NCBI GenBank assembly: GCA_902984215.1
Contig: CADWAF010001588.1
Location: 1-29,617, forward strand
Direction: 5' to 3'
DNA from: Willaertia magna
Taxonomy: Eukaryota; Heterolobosea; Eutetramitea; Acrasida; Naegleriidae
Length of the DNA stretch: 29,617 bases
Positions within the stretch are counted from its first letter, which is position 1. Each line of letters opens with the position of its first letter. The translations under genes and the position numbers were made by a program. The notes under the pieces were generated by a model that saw nothing but the letters and a program-made list of their open reading frames with translations, made no database searches and was not told where the DNA came from. Positions 9,497 to 19,184 of the stretch are shown here, piece by piece.

Positions 9497-11329
9497 TTAT
9501 TGCTTCTTTTTAAGTTTAGCTGCCAATTCTCCCATCATATTTCCACCCATACCCATAGGTAATCCACCAAACATTGAAACTCCACCTTTTGGAATTTTGC
9601 TCTTTTCTTCTTGAACTGGTTCTATTTTTTTAGCTTCTTGTTCTAATTGACTAAACTTTTCTTCAGATGGAATGTCTACAGTTACCTCTGCCTCCAATTT
9701 ATCTAAAGATTTAACTAGATTAGTATTTGTTGTTTTAGGTTTTCTGTTTCCTCCTACAGCTTTTCTTAATGGTTTTTTAATAGTCTGTAATTTTGGCTTG
9801 TCATCAACTGCTTGTAATTTTTCAGAAAGGTAATTTACTGATGTGTTTGGTGCAGCAGTAGATGTTGATCCTTGTACAACAATGGGTTGGGTTGCCTCAA
9901 TAGATTCAGTACTTGTGACTTCATTTGTTGTTTCAATCTTTGGTTCAATATTTGGTTCAATCTCTGGTTCTACATTTGTTTCAATTTCAATAGGTTCAAC
10001 TTTTTGTTCAACCTTAGGTTCTACTTCTACAACTTTCGGTTTTACCTCAATTGGTTGTTCGTTAGATTTGGTTTCATTATTTGATGATGTAGTTGGTGGT
10101 TGTATTACTGTTGGTTGTACATTTACTTGTTTAATAATTGGCTTATTTAATTTAACTCCAAGTAATTCTGAAATAATTTCTTCATCTACTTTAGGTGCAG
10201 ATTGTTTTGAATTTAATCCTTTGAAACGTTTCCATTCACCATTATTATTTTCTACTTGTAAAGATTCAATTACTTGATTAACATTTGTTAATTTGTTATT
10301 TAAAGAAAAGATAATTCCTTCTTTTCTATTATTCATACTTAAATCCTTTCCACCAATTAAAAATATAAAACTATCTTTACCATTGTTACTAGTTAATAAA
10401 TTAGCACTGTGTCCATATCTCTTTAAAACTTCTTCTTTTGAATCTTTTAATAAAACTTCTTTCCAAGTTAAATTATCTAATTGTAAAGTATAAGCTTTAT
10501 TAGTTACTCCACCAAATTGCCAACCACCTTGAATAAACATTTCATTAGTGTTTGGTAATAATATACTACAATGTCTTTCTCTTCCACCTTCTGGAATGTC
10601 ACCTTTCAATTGATTAGTTAAATGTTCCCATGAATTATTTTCAATTGAATAACGATATAAATCATTTGAATAATTATTACCATCAAAACCACCATATAAA
10701 AATAAATACTTTCCATTCTTTGAAGGAATTAAAGAACAACCACTTAAATTAGGTAATTCTTTATTATTAATTAAATTACTTTTTTTAATCCATTTCATAT
10801 TTTCAAAATCAAAACACCAAAAATCATTTAAAATCATTGATGTTTCATGTAAAGCTGATTTTTTACCACCAAAAACATAAAGTGAATTATTTAATTGATA
10901 TTTAGCAAATTGAGTTCTACCTTTAGGAATATTATTTACATCATTTGATGACTTTAATTCTACTTTCCATTGTAAATTATCTAATTGTAAACTATAGATC
11001 GCATTATTATTTCCACTTAATTCTTGATTATCACTTCCAAAGAAAACATAAATTTTATTATTAAAATAACAAATAACATGTCCATCTTTCTTCGGTGGGA
11101 ATGATGTATATAAAGGTTTATCCCATTCAATTGATTTTACTTGATTGACATTGATTATTAAGAATTGATTGGTCCAATAACCTAAATTATTTTCTCCACC
11201 ATATAATAAAATTAAATTATTTACATTTGGATGGTTAATTGTAGAATGTTGATAAAGTTCAACCAACAAATTATTACTACTGTTGTCCACAGCAGAGAAT
11301 GGAATTGTAAATACATCAACAGTTGACAT
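9497..11329 (-). CDS. Kelch-repeat protein with repetitive acidic/Pro C-terminus
   Basis: A protein of 610 residues. The first ~335 residues hold about six Kelch repeats that should form a beta-propeller. Visible signatures are LLYGGENNLGYW, YVFFGSDN, YVFGGKKS, LFLYGGFDG, MFIQGGWQFGG and FLIGGKD, each followed by a Trp-containing blade edge. Residues from about 400 are disordered and repetitive, with short units based on VEP/IEP (EPEIEPNIEPKIE), then a basic patch (KKPLRKAVGGNRKPK). The end is Gly/Met-rich and finishes GELAAKLKKKQ, which looks faintly like an actin-binding WH2-type helix. Such propellers usually bind partner proteins; the partner is unknown. It is divergent from the dUTPase gene and convergent with the kinase. 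Confidence 0.75.
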   Translation of the reverse strand: MSTVDVFTIPFSAVDNSSNNLLVELYQHSTINHPNVNNLILLYGGENNLGYWTNQFLIINVNQVKSIEWDKPLYTSFPPKKDGHVICYFNNKIYVFFGSDNQELSGNNNAIYSLQLDNLQWKVELKSSNDVNNIPKGRTQFAKYQLNNSLYVFGGKKSALHETSMILNDFWCFDFENMKWIKKSNLINNKELPNLSGCSLIPSKNGKYLFLYGGFDGNNYSNDLYRYSIENNSWEHLTNQLKGDIPEGGRERHCSILLPNTNEMFIQGGWQFGGVTNKAYTLQLDNLTWKEVLLKDSKEEVLKRYGHSANLLTSNNGKDSFIFLIGGKDLSMNNRKEGIIFSLNNKLTNVNQVIESLQVENNNGEWKRFKGLNSKQSAPKVDEEIISELLGVKLNKPIIKQVNVQPTVIQPPTTSSNNETKSNEQPIEVKPKVVEVEPKVEQKVEPIEIETNVEPEIEPNIEPKIETTNEVTSTESIEATQPIVVQGSTSTAAPNTSVNYLSEKLQAVDDKPKLQTIKKPLRKAVGGNRKPKTTNTNLVKSLDKLEAEVTVDIPSEEKFSQLEQEAKKIEPVQEEKSKIPKGGVSMFGGLPMGMGGNMMGELAAKLKKKQ

Positions 11330-11583
11330 TTTTTTCTAAAATATTAAGGTTTTTATCTCGTCAATGTTTTTGTCAAAAAGTAAAATTTCTTTCTTGTCTT
11401 ACTTACTGTTGAAAGATGTATTGAACAATTATCAAAATAGGAGAGAAAGAGAATGCAATGCACTATTTAAATTGAATATTGCTGAAATTAATTTTTTTAA
11501 AAATAACAAATTCCAATGCTTACAAGATTTTTCCCTCCTGATTTTTCTGTTGTGTTAGTGGAATTTTAAAAAATAAAACTACA

Positions 11584-12084
11584 ATGGAACCGAGTGTATT
11601 CAAAGTTAAGAGATTGACAGAACATGCAATTCTTCCAATAAGAAGTTCAGTAAAGGCTGCAGGTTATGATTTAAGTTCAGCATATGATTATATAGTTCCA
11701 AAGAGAGGTAAAATACTTGTGAAAACAGATTTAGCTATTGCCGTACCTGAAGGATATTATGGAAGAGTTGCTCCAAGGTCTGGACTAGCTTTAAAACACT
11801 TTATAGATGTTGGTGCAGGTGTTGTTGATTCCGATTATAGAGGAAATTTAGGTGTTGTATTATTCAACCATGCAGAGGAAGATTTTGAAATTAAAAAGGG
11901 AGATAGAATTGCTCAATTAATTTTAGAGAAAATAACACTGCCTAATATTCTAGAAGTTGATGAATTAGATGAAACAGAAAGAGGTTCAGGAGGTTTTGGT
12001 TCTACTGGCGGATTTGCTAATGTTAATGACACAAAACGACTGAAATTAGATGGAAGTGATGATGAAGCTAAAACTAATCAATAA
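11584..12084 (+). CDS. DUT: dUTP diphosphatase (trimeric dUTPase)
   Basis: A protein of 166 residues. The enzyme hydrolyses dUTP to dUMP and pyrophosphate, keeping uracil out of DNA and feeding dTMP synthesis. All five motifs are present in order: [11 protein letters not shown] (motif 1), [10 protein letters not shown] (motif 2), [19 protein letters not shown] (motif 3, with the nucleotide-sensing Tyr and catalytic Asp), [12 protein letters not shown] (motif 4) and [11 protein letters not shown] (motif 5). Length is normal for the eukaryotic homotrimeric form. A short tail with KRLK could help nuclear entry. The UAA stop follows motif 5 and a short tail, which shows that UAA ends translation in this genome. 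Confidence 0.95.
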   Translation: MEPSVFKVKRLTEHAILPIRSSVKAAGYDLSSAYDYIVPKRGKILVKTDLAIAVPEGYYGRVAPRSGLALKHFIDVGAGVVDSDYRGNLGVVLFNHAEEDFEIKKGDRIAQLILEKITLPNILEVDELDETERGSGGFGSTGGFANVNDTKRLKLDGSDDEAKTNQ

Positions 12085-12207
12085 CTGATAGAAGAACAAT
12101 TAATTTTGAGATTCACTATTTTCTATAATGTTTTAGTATAGTAAACATCCCCTTGTAATACTTTCCATTCCTAAGCTTTGTTCCCCAAATCTAAATTTTA
12201 TTATAAA

Positions 12208-13398
12208 ATGTCTACATGCTATTCATCTAGGTCCACGCTTTCATCTTCTCGTTTATTTTCAGTGATAGGAAAAAATAATAATCAACAAGGAATGAAACAC
12301 AAATTAAATTTATCTTCTTTTATAAGTGTAATTGTATTCGCTATAGTATTACTTCCAATATTTGTCAATAGTGATAGTAATGATAGTAATAATGAAACTG
12401 CAACAACAGCTAATTATACATGGATAGATGCTGTTCTGGATATAGGTATGATCTTTGGACCACAAATTGGATATGTTGCTCAATATCGTGAAATTGTACA
12501 ATTAGGTAGTTCTAAAGGGTTCGCTAAATTAACTTGTTTAATTTTATTAGTTTCTAACACTTTAAGAATATTCTTTTGGTATTTAAAACAATTTTCAAGT
12601 ATAATGTTATTTCAATCAATTGTAATGATAATTGGACAATTATTAATTTTACATATTGCTGTTTATTTTAATGATAAGAATGATAAAGAAGGATTACCAA
12701 CTAATATATTTAATATTAATGAAGATGATGAAGAGAATGGATTATTAGTAAATAGAAAAAAGAAAAAACAAAATGAAATTGATGAAATGTCAATGAATAA
12801 TACAATGCATATTTTAAATGATCAACAAATTTCTATTTTAAAATATTCAACTATGGATAAAAATGTATTTTTAGATAATTTTTGGCAATGGGATGATTTT
12901 ACTTATTATTTATGGTCTTTATTATTTTTTAATTTATTTATTTTAATTATCACTTTATTTTTCTATCCAATATTTCCAAATTTTTATACAGAATTAATTG
13001 GTATGACTTCTTTAAGTGTTGAGGCAATGTTAGCTGTTCCACAAGTAATTAAAAATTATAGAAATGGTTCTACTCAAGGTTTATCTTTAATTTTAGTTTT
13101 AACTTTTGTTTTTGGAGATACCATTAAGACTGCTTACTTTATGGTAAGGAAATTACCTTTCCAATTTATTTTCTCTGGATGTTTTCAAATTGTTGTTGAT
13201 TTTGTTTTAGTTTCACAAATGGTATATTATGATTATTGGAAATTTAACACTCCACTTGTTAATAATGAAAGTATTAAAATTGATAATAATAACTCTTCTT
13301 TAGAGGGAAGTAATAATGGACAAGATAGATATGAAGTAGTTTCTAAAGATAATGAATCAGATGTAGAAATGGAAGAATTAGTTACAGAAAATAAATAA
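12208..13398 (+). CDS. PQ-loop membrane protein, SLC66A2/PQLC1-like
   Basis: A protein of 396 residues from ATG 12208. A second ATG at 12292 (residue 29) would place the hydrophobic segment SFISVIVFAIVLLPIFV as a classical signal peptide and may be the true start. Two PQ-loop motifs are present: GPQIGYVAQY (Pro85-Gln86) and AVPQVIKNY in the second half, followed by GSTQGLS. The first bundle has KGFAKLTCLILLVSNTLRIFFWY, the sequence style of PQLC1 (yeast Any1). An acidic, Lys-rich cytosolic loop separates the two halves. Predicted topology is about seven transmembrane helices. Family members sit in Golgi/endosome membranes and affect phospholipid asymmetry. The stop codon is 4 nt from the convergent hydrolase gene. 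Confidence 0.8.
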   Translation: MSTCYSSRSTLSSSRLFSVIGKNNNQQGMKHKLNLSSFISVIVFAIVLLPIFVNSDSNDSNNETATTANYTWIDAVLDIGMIFGPQIGYVAQYREIVQLGSSKGFAKLTCLILLVSNTLRIFFWYLKQFSSIMLFQSIVMIIGQLLILHIAVYFNDKNDKEGLPTNIFNINEDDEENGLLVNRKKKKQNEIDEMSMNNTMHILNDQQISILKYSTMDKNVFLDNFWQWDDFTYYLWSLLFFNLFILIITLFFYPIFPNFYTELIGMTSLSVEAMLAVPQVIKNYRNGSTQGLSLILVLTFVFGDTIKTAYFMVRKLPFQFIFSGCFQIVVDFVLVSQMVYYDYWKFNTPLVNNESIKIDNNNSSLEGSNNGQDRYEVVSKDNESDVEMEELVTENK

Positions 13399-13402
13399 TT
13401 TA

Positions 13403-14657
13403 TTATGAGTACTTGTTGAAGAAACTAGTCAATCTCTTCTCATAAGATTTTTTATCGTACAAAATTGTTTCAACATGACTATTACAACCACTTGCTGGTG
13501 TTTGGCCAGGTGGAATTAAATCAATTAAATAAGTGTCAATTAAGGCACCACTTTGTTTAGCAGCAGCTACACAATCATCAAAATTAAATCGTGGAACAGT
13601 TAAATCACCAATTGCTTGTTCAAAAAACATTGGTCTATTTGTTAAATTCGTTGTAGAAACTAAATTTAAAGGATCTAAGGGGAAAGGCATAAATCCGTAA
13701 TCAGATCTTGTTAAAGCCATTGCTTGCATTCCTCCCCACATAAATTCAGCCATAGCTGCACCAACAACTGATTGAACATTAGATAAAACTGTTCTTTTGA
13801 CATTACAGGCGGCACTATCCACATATAATGATTTAAATTTTGGTTCTAAGGCAAAAGAAATTAATGCAGTTGCACCTCCCATACTTGCCCCAAATAGATG
13901 AAAATTATTTGTGTTATTCAAATAATTAAATCTATTAATTAAATAATCTAAAGCTCCAAATACATCTAAATGTTCCTCTGGAATTGTAAAGTTATTTTGT
14001 AAAAATTGTTATTGGAAACTTACTGTATCCAAAAGAGGCTATTGGATTTCTAGTGTCAACATCTGAGTCTCCACAATTTCTCAAGTCCAGTAATAAAGTA
14101 TTATATCCAGCCCACCATAACATCATGGCAGGAGCTAAAACTTCATACTTTCTTCTACACGTTCTTATTCCATGAATTAAAATAACAAATTTTGAATTTT
14201 GGTCAACTGTAACATTATTTTGTAGAATTAATGTTGCAGTAATATTTCCTCCGCCTCTTTCAATCCATTTACTATCTCTACTCATAAAATTTATAGTTTC
14301 CACTGATGTTGAAGGTGGTAAATTCCATTCATTAAAATTAACATTTGAATAATTTTTACAATTAACATATGAGGTTGTAAATCCAGTTATAGGATTAGAT
14401 TGAGTATAAAATCGAGGACAAGTAGTATGTGCTCTATCAGAAAGGAACACTGAATCGTATGTGTAGGCGCCGGCAGCAAAAAAGACTATTATTACAATAA
14501 AAACTAATATGATTATTATTGAAACTAGAATAATGGAAGAAATTAAAAAACACTTTAGAGGAGAGCAGATTGGTTTGCTTTTTGTTACTTTAACTTTGTC
14601 GGCTTCTGGTAGAGAATCTTTAAATTTATTGACATCTTGTAATTCAATGTCTTGCAT
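13403..14657 (-). CDS. Membrane-anchored alpha/beta hydrolase, two exons
   Basis: Exon 1 is 14657 to 14024 and exon 2 is 13977 to 13403. They are joined across a 46-nt intron (14023 to 13978, GTAAGT at the 5' end, TTCCAG at the 3' end) that contains an in-frame UAA at 13992-13994. The spliced product has 402 residues. A short cytosolic N-terminus precedes one strong membrane helix (about residues 35-65, very rich in Ile/Val), so it is a type II membrane protein. The hydrolase domain shows VILIHGIRTC near the oxyanion hole, LLLDLRNCGDS, the nucleophile elbow LFGASMGGA and a late His (CNSHVETIL) with an Asp in AIGDLTVP. Extra Cys pairs and N-x-S/T sites suit a lumenal or extracellular face. Substrate unknown. 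Confidence 0.8.
13978..14023 (-). other. 46-nt spliceosomal intron in the membrane hydrolase gene
   Basis: Minus-strand sequence begins GTAAGTTTCC and ends ACAATTCCAG. Removing it joins GGATAC-A to AG-GAACAT in frame and links the hydrolase start to its nucleophile exon. Leaving it in gives an immediate UAA. Its length matches the second intron inferred at 3467-3512. Confidence 0.85.
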
Positions 14658-14779
14658 TTTTTTGTGATAAGTGGAACCGAAGTCTCACACAAACAACTTT
14701 GAACCATCAAGCCTTTTCCTTTTTTGATTTAATAACATTTACAATGTTAAATTTTTTGTTAACTTTATTGAAATTCTAT

Positions 14780-16972
14780 CTATGCAAATGGATCTACAAC
14801 TTCATCTTCGTCATCACTCTCTTCTTCTTCTTCAGAACTACTTTCATTATCACTATTTGTTGAGGATTGTGGTAAATTTTCTTCAGTATCTTCCTCTTCA
14901 TCATCTTCATCTTCCTCATCCTCTTCCTCTTCATTTGTGGTGTTTTCTCTAGCTTTTGTTGATACTTTCTCTTTACTTTCTTCTTCCTCTTCACTATCAT
15001 CTTCTTCATCTGATGATATATCATTCATTATTTCTTCAGCCCTTTCTTTTGCCTCAATTTCTTCTTGTTCTTCTTTTTCCTTAAAGTACTTGATTTTATC
15101 ATGTATTGTTTTTCTCTTTTTTAAGGAAGCAAATCTATCTAAAGCATCAGGATCTTCTTCCTCAAACCAATTTGAAGGCACAGATCCCTTTAGTTCAGAA
15201 TTCTTATTATACAATTCTTCTCTCAGTAAATCTCTAGAAGATAATTTCTTCTTTCTATCTTCTTCTCTCTTTTCTTTTTCAACTAAGCCTACACGTTTTA
15301 ATTCTTCCTTTAATTCATTTGTTACTTCAACCTTAGAATTATAAGTGTGATCTTTTTCTCTCATACCTGAAGTACCAATAACAGTTGGATCTAAACAAAT
15401 CATATCAGCTGGAATCTTTTCTAATAAAGTTCTAACATTAAAATCTTTAACTTGTTTATCTGTAAAGTAAGGGTTAGGTAATCTAGAATCAAAACTACTT
15501 GAACCTGCACCAGGTATAATTAAACTACTGAAACCTCTACTATGACCTACACCCAATATATCCTCATATGGACAAAATTGTAAATCACTTATTGTTATGT
15601 GATTAGGGAATTGATGATATAAATATACTTCTTTATCACTTTGGTTTACATGTAGAATATCTTTATAAATTGCAACTGAATGTTTTAATGAAATTGCTGT
15701 CATTCCAGTTTGTGAAATTGTAATATTAGTTATATGATCTCCAATCTTTGGTGATAATTTGTTTGGATAATCAATAGTATTTGCTGTAGTAACTGGTTGA
15801 TAAGTTTTTCTAATATCCCAAACTTTAATTTGATCATCAGCTGCAGATGTAACCATATAAATACCTTTTGGATCGATAGCAATGTTTTTAATAGGTGCTT
15901 GATGACAAAACATTGAAACAACTGGTTTATAATTTGAATCTCTTGGTAAAACCATTGAAACAGTACCATTTAAATGTCCAGTACATACAACAGCATTATA
16001 TGGATTATGTGTTAAACAATTAATTGGATCCAATTTTATAGTTGCTACATTTTCACCTAATGAAATATCTTTATAAATTATTTGGTTATTAGTATTAGAT
16101 CCTAAATTAGGTTTTGTTGCTCCAACTAAAAGATAGTGGAATGGTAAATATGTTAAATGTTGCACTTGATAAAAATCTCTACAAAAGTGTATTTCTCTTC
16201 CATTTTCATCATAAACATAAGTATGTGGAGATTGAGCAACTGCATACATACCATCGTCCATTAACCATTGTATTGCACGTACACTATCATTTTGTAAAAC
16301 ATTTTCATGTTGAGATTTTAATTTCCTCCATTCCAATACCGACAAATGTCCTCTAGTACCACCTAATAATAATTTTCTACTACTTAATGAATATTGTATT
16401 TTATATGGTGAATATTCTGTTAATTCTATATCAAATACTTTCTTTCGTGTATTTTCATCTAAATTATTTAAAATTAAATCTTGTGTAAGTTGACTAGTTT
16501 TAGTAAAAATATCATTCTCATCTAATTCAATACCACGTTGTTGTAAATGTTCAGTTCTTAAGATTTCGGATCTTGCTAATTTAGCTTCAGCTTTAGATTT
16601 ATCTACATCTGACCATCTAATTTTTCTGTTTACTTCCTCTTTATTTCTTTGAGCATTTCTATATTGGAAATTACCAATTTCAAATGGTTTAACCTCTTCT
16701 CCTTCAGTTCTTTTTCTTTTATACTTTTCTAATGCTTCTTTTGAGTAATTTTCAGTTTCTTTATAATATTTGGATTTTTCATAGGTGTTTAATAAAGCTT
16801 TAGCCTTTTTTCTTACATATTCTCTTCTTTCTTTTTTTTGCTTTTTTATTCTTACTTCATCTAATTCTTTTTGTTTTTCTTTTTTTTCAACAATTTGATT
16901 AGCTCTTTCAATATCCTTGTCCGATAGAAGAGTTAATTTTTTCTTAACGGGTGCTGTTGTTGTTTCTGACAT
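14780..16972 (-). CDS. UTP7: U3 snoRNP / small-subunit processome protein UTP7 (WDR46, BING4)
   Basis: A protein of 730 residues, nucleolar by family, that acts in early 18S rRNA processing within the small-subunit processome. The N-terminus is a long basic helix (KKQKKERREYVRKKAKALL). Next comes IRWSDVDKSKAEAK and a WD40 propeller with the family phrase LLLGGTRGHLSVLEWRKLK, VRAIQWLMDDGMYAVAQ, CTGHLNGTVSMVLP and DDQIKVWDIRKTYQP. The BING4CT domain follows (HITISDLQFCPYEDILGVGHSRGFSSLIIPGAG in order, then a DSRLPNPY segment). The tail is highly acidic with Ser/Glu runs. Yeast Utp7 is shorter; the extra length is mainly the acidic tail. The gene ends at UAG and is divergent from CNOT11 with a 285-bp shared promoter. 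Confidence 0.9.
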   Translation of the reverse strand: MSETTTAPVKKKLTLLSDKDIERANQIVEKKEKQKELDEVRIKKQKKERREYVRKKAKALLNTYEKSKYYKETENYSKEALEKYKRKRTEGEEVKPFEIGNFQYRNAQRNKEEVNRKIRWSDVDKSKAEAKLARSEILRTEHLQQRGIELDENDIFTKTSQLTQDLILNNLDENTRKKVFDIELTEYSPYKIQYSLSSRKLLLGGTRGHLSVLEWRKLKSQHENVLQNDSVRAIQWLMDDGMYAVAQSPHTYVYDENGREIHFCRDFYQVQHLTYLPFHYLLVGATKPNLGSNTNNQIIYKDISLGENVATIKLDPINCLTHNPYNAVVCTGHLNGTVSMVLPRDSNYKPVVSMFCHQAPIKNIAIDPKGIYMVTSAADDQIKVWDIRKTYQPVTTANTIDYPNKLSPKIGDHITNITISQTGMTAISLKHSVAIYKDILHVNQSDKEVYLYHQFPNHITISDLQFCPYEDILGVGHSRGFSSLIIPGAGSSSFDSRLPNPYFTDKQVKDFNVRTLLEKIPADMICLDPTVIGTSGMREKDHTYNSKVEVTNELKEELKRVGLVEKEKREEDRKKKLSSRDLLREELYNKNSELKGSVPSNWFEEEDPDALDRFASLKKRKTIHDKIKYFKEKEEQEEIEAKERAEEIMNDISSDEEDDSEEEEESKEKVSTKARENTTNEEEEDEEDEDDEEEDTEENLPQSSTNSDNESSSEEEEESDDEDEVVDPFA

Positions 16973-17257
16973 TTTTTTACTTCAAATTTTTTGTTTAATT
17001 TCAAAAATAATGAATTGACAAATGGTAGTTTTAATTACTTTCGTACATTCTAAGAAAACTATTGTTGGTCAATCCCTTTGCTTGGATGGTCTTCCTTGTC
17101 TTTTGAACTAAATACTTATAATCTATTGAAGAAACTTGCATTCATTTCCGTGAGACATCGGAAAGCAGTGCTTGTCAAGGTTTACAACGTAAATTTTAAC
17201 AAAAAAAATATTTTTTCATCTATCCATCTGCCGGCTAGCTAGGGATCAATTTTCATT
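16973..17257. promoter_or_regulatory. Divergent promoter of UTP7 and CNOT11
   Basis: A head-to-head spacer of 285 bp. It must hold the start sites of both genes. It is richer in G+C than most spacers here in its right half (around 17080-17250). No named motif is claimed and no coding frame is seen. Confidence 0.4.
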
Positions 17258-19183
17258 ATGGATAAGTTATTCCATTTTACATCCCAAGAATTATCAACAA
17301 ATACTTTTAATCAATTTAAAAAACATTTATTTAAAACATTTAATTTAAATAATAATTCTCAAGAAAAATCATCTATAGCTTTACAATTAGAATTGGTTAT
17401 CTTACCATCAACAAATACTTTAACAATCTTCCCTCCTACCCATGAAGGTGAAAATATTTTATGGAATGAACAAGTATTAGTTTTATGGAGAAAACGAATT
17501 CTTTGTTTCTATTATTTATATTCATTAGAATGTTTTTATCCAATTATAACACAACTCATATTTTATATTAAAAGTATATTATTTAATACTAAATTAAATA
17601 GTTATTATTATTCTAAAGATGATAACAGTAATATTAATATCGGAGGTTGGTATTTTAGTTATCCATATGAAAGAAAACGTTGGATGAAAATGGAAATGTA
17701 TTTACTATTAAGATTTATTCAAATGAGTAAAGTTTTATCAGAAGAAATGAATACCATCATATCTTTAGCAAAAACTTCTGTAAATAAATCATCTAATTCT
17801 GATATTCAAAATTTATCAAATAACACTAATCAACATTTATCACCTAATAAATTAAATAATATTTCAATAGATGTATTTCAAGATTGGCTAACTAATCAAG
17901 TATTGAGGATAAGTAATTTAAATTTAGAAAATGAAACATTAGAAAGTATATTTACACAAAGTGATAAAGTAATTGATAACTTTATTAATCAATTAATTAT
18001 TAATTTTCAACAACAACCAATGAATCAAACTTCTATGCCTATTTTGTTTTATAACAAACTAATTGAATTTAAAGAAAATTATGAATTTATATATTCATTA
18101 AAAGGAATTAAGAAACATATATTGTACCCAAGTATATTAAAAAAAAATATAGATATAAATAATACATTATCTAGAACATTATGGTTAATTAATAACAATT
18201 ATATTGGAAATACAGTCCAACAGAAAGGAAATAAGAATAGTTTGTTTTTGAATGGTTTATCTTATGGTGAATTATTGGATTTATCTCCTGTGCATTTTGT
18301 GTTTGAAGAAGCTTTACAGAGTGCTAATATTAACAATAAAGAGAATAATAATACACATGGTAGGTTTGAACCTAAATTTATTAAAATTTTACCAACTATT
18401 AATTTTGAATATGAATTACATTGGATGAATGAAACAAATGCTTATACAAATGCTAAATTTATGAAAGAAATGAAAGAGAATCAAGAAGAAAATCATTTAG
18501 GCGAGGATTTTGATAATACACATTTATTCCATTTACACGATTTGAATAATAAGGAATTAATGAAGGAACAAATTAATGATAGAAATAAAGGCGAAATGGA
18601 AAGGGAAATGAATGACTTATTTTCTAAAGCATTTAAGCAACAGTTACAACCTGTTCAAATTACTGAATTAAGTGAAAATATGGATAAAGTAACAATGTTT
18701 AAAGAATTGTTGACACCAATTAAATTGCCTGATTTGGTAAAAAATAACAAGGATTTGGCTATTAAATGTTTACAAATATTAATACGAACCAATAATAGAA
18801 GATTGTATGAATTTATTACTGTGTTGATATCTATTCCAGTATCCTTACAATCCTTAGAAGTGGTTAACCATTTAGTAAAAGACGAAGATACTAGAGTTTT
18901 GTTCACTAGCAACATTGCCGATGACGAACCGCCTTTTTTACACTCTTTTATTAGAAATTGTATTAATAACTGTAGCCAAATTAAAGAACAAACATCACAA
19001 ATGAGGAAAGTAAGATTGGTTTGTGTTTTTATTCAGAGTTTAATTAGAAATGAAATATTTATTGCCAATAGTGGAGAAGATATCATTATAATTGAATTAA
19101 AACAATTTTGTTTAGACTTCGTTAAGGTCAAAGAAGCTGTAGATTTATTTCAATTAATGAAAAAGGTAAATTTTATAACATAA
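17258..19183 (+). CDS. CNOT11: CCR4-NOT complex subunit 11
   Basis: A protein of 641 residues. CNOT11 binds CNOT10 and anchors to CNOT1 as a module of the CCR4-NOT deadenylase that shortens mRNA poly(A) tails. The C-terminal ~150 residues match the family closely: LPDLVKNNKDLAIKCL, then TVLISIPVSLQSLEVVNHL, FIRNCINNCSQIKEQ, RLVCVFIQSLIRN, and a final segment of the type IELKQFCLDF plus KEAVDLFQLMKK. The N-terminal region contains LYSLECFYPI and an Asn-rich loop, with a helical YERKRWMKMEMYLLLRF segment typical of the N-terminal domain. Yeast lacks this subunit, so it is a useful eukaryote marker. Human CNOT11 is about 510 residues; the extra length here is in Asn-rich linkers. Its stop is one base from the stop of the next, opposite gene. 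Confidence 0.85.
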   Translation: MDKLFHFTSQELSTNTFNQFKKHLFKTFNLNNNSQEKSSIALQLELVILPSTNTLTIFPPTHEGENILWNEQVLVLWRKRILCFYYLYSLECFYPIITQLIFYIKSILFNTKLNSYYYSKDDNSNINIGGWYFSYPYERKRWMKMEMYLLLRFIQMSKVLSEEMNTIISLAKTSVNKSSNSDIQNLSNNTNQHLSPNKLNNISIDVFQDWLTNQVLRISNLNLENETLESIFTQSDKVIDNFINQLIINFQQQPMNQTSMPILFYNKLIEFKENYEFIYSLKGIKKHILYPSILKKNIDINNTLSRTLWLINNNYIGNTVQQKGNKNSLFLNGLSYGELLDLSPVHFVFEEALQSANINNKENNNTHGRFEPKFIKILPTINFEYELHWMNETNAYTNAKFMKEMKENQEENHLGEDFDNTHLFHLHDLNNKELMKEQINDRNKGEMEREMNDLFSKAFKQQLQPVQITELSENMDKVTMFKELLTPIKLPDLVKNNKDLAIKCLQILIRTNNRRLYEFITVLISIPVSLQSLEVVNHLVKDEDTRVLFTSNIADDEPPFLHSFIRNCINNCSQIKEQTSQMRKVRLVCVFIQSLIRNEIFIANSGEDIIIIELKQFCLDFVKVKEAVDLFQLMKKVNFIT

Positions 19184-19184
19184 A

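Noticed and set aside
9843..10277. Plus-strand frame with FGSIFGSISGSTF repeats
   Set aside because: Antisense shadow of the VEP/IEP repeats in the Kelch protein.
11364..11558. 64-codon plus-strand frame between Kelch and dUTPase
   Set aside because: Low-information sequence in a divergent promoter, with no recognisable features.
12178..12207. TTG start for the PQ-loop protein
   Set aside because: ATG 12208 or 12292 explains the protein; eukaryotic TTG starts are rare.
14937..15344. Ser/Phe-rich plus-strand open frame
   Set aside because: Antisense shadow of the acidic tail of UTP7. The same applies to the Ser/Leu-rich frames opposite genes B and C (24687-24941, 25098-25526, 25542-25901) and to 9055-9381.
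17258..19183. Gamma-tubulin complex (Spc97/Spc98) protein
   Set aside because: First impression from the helical N-terminus. The C-terminal segments (LQSLEVVNHL, RLVCVFIQSLIRN) are specific to CNOT11.
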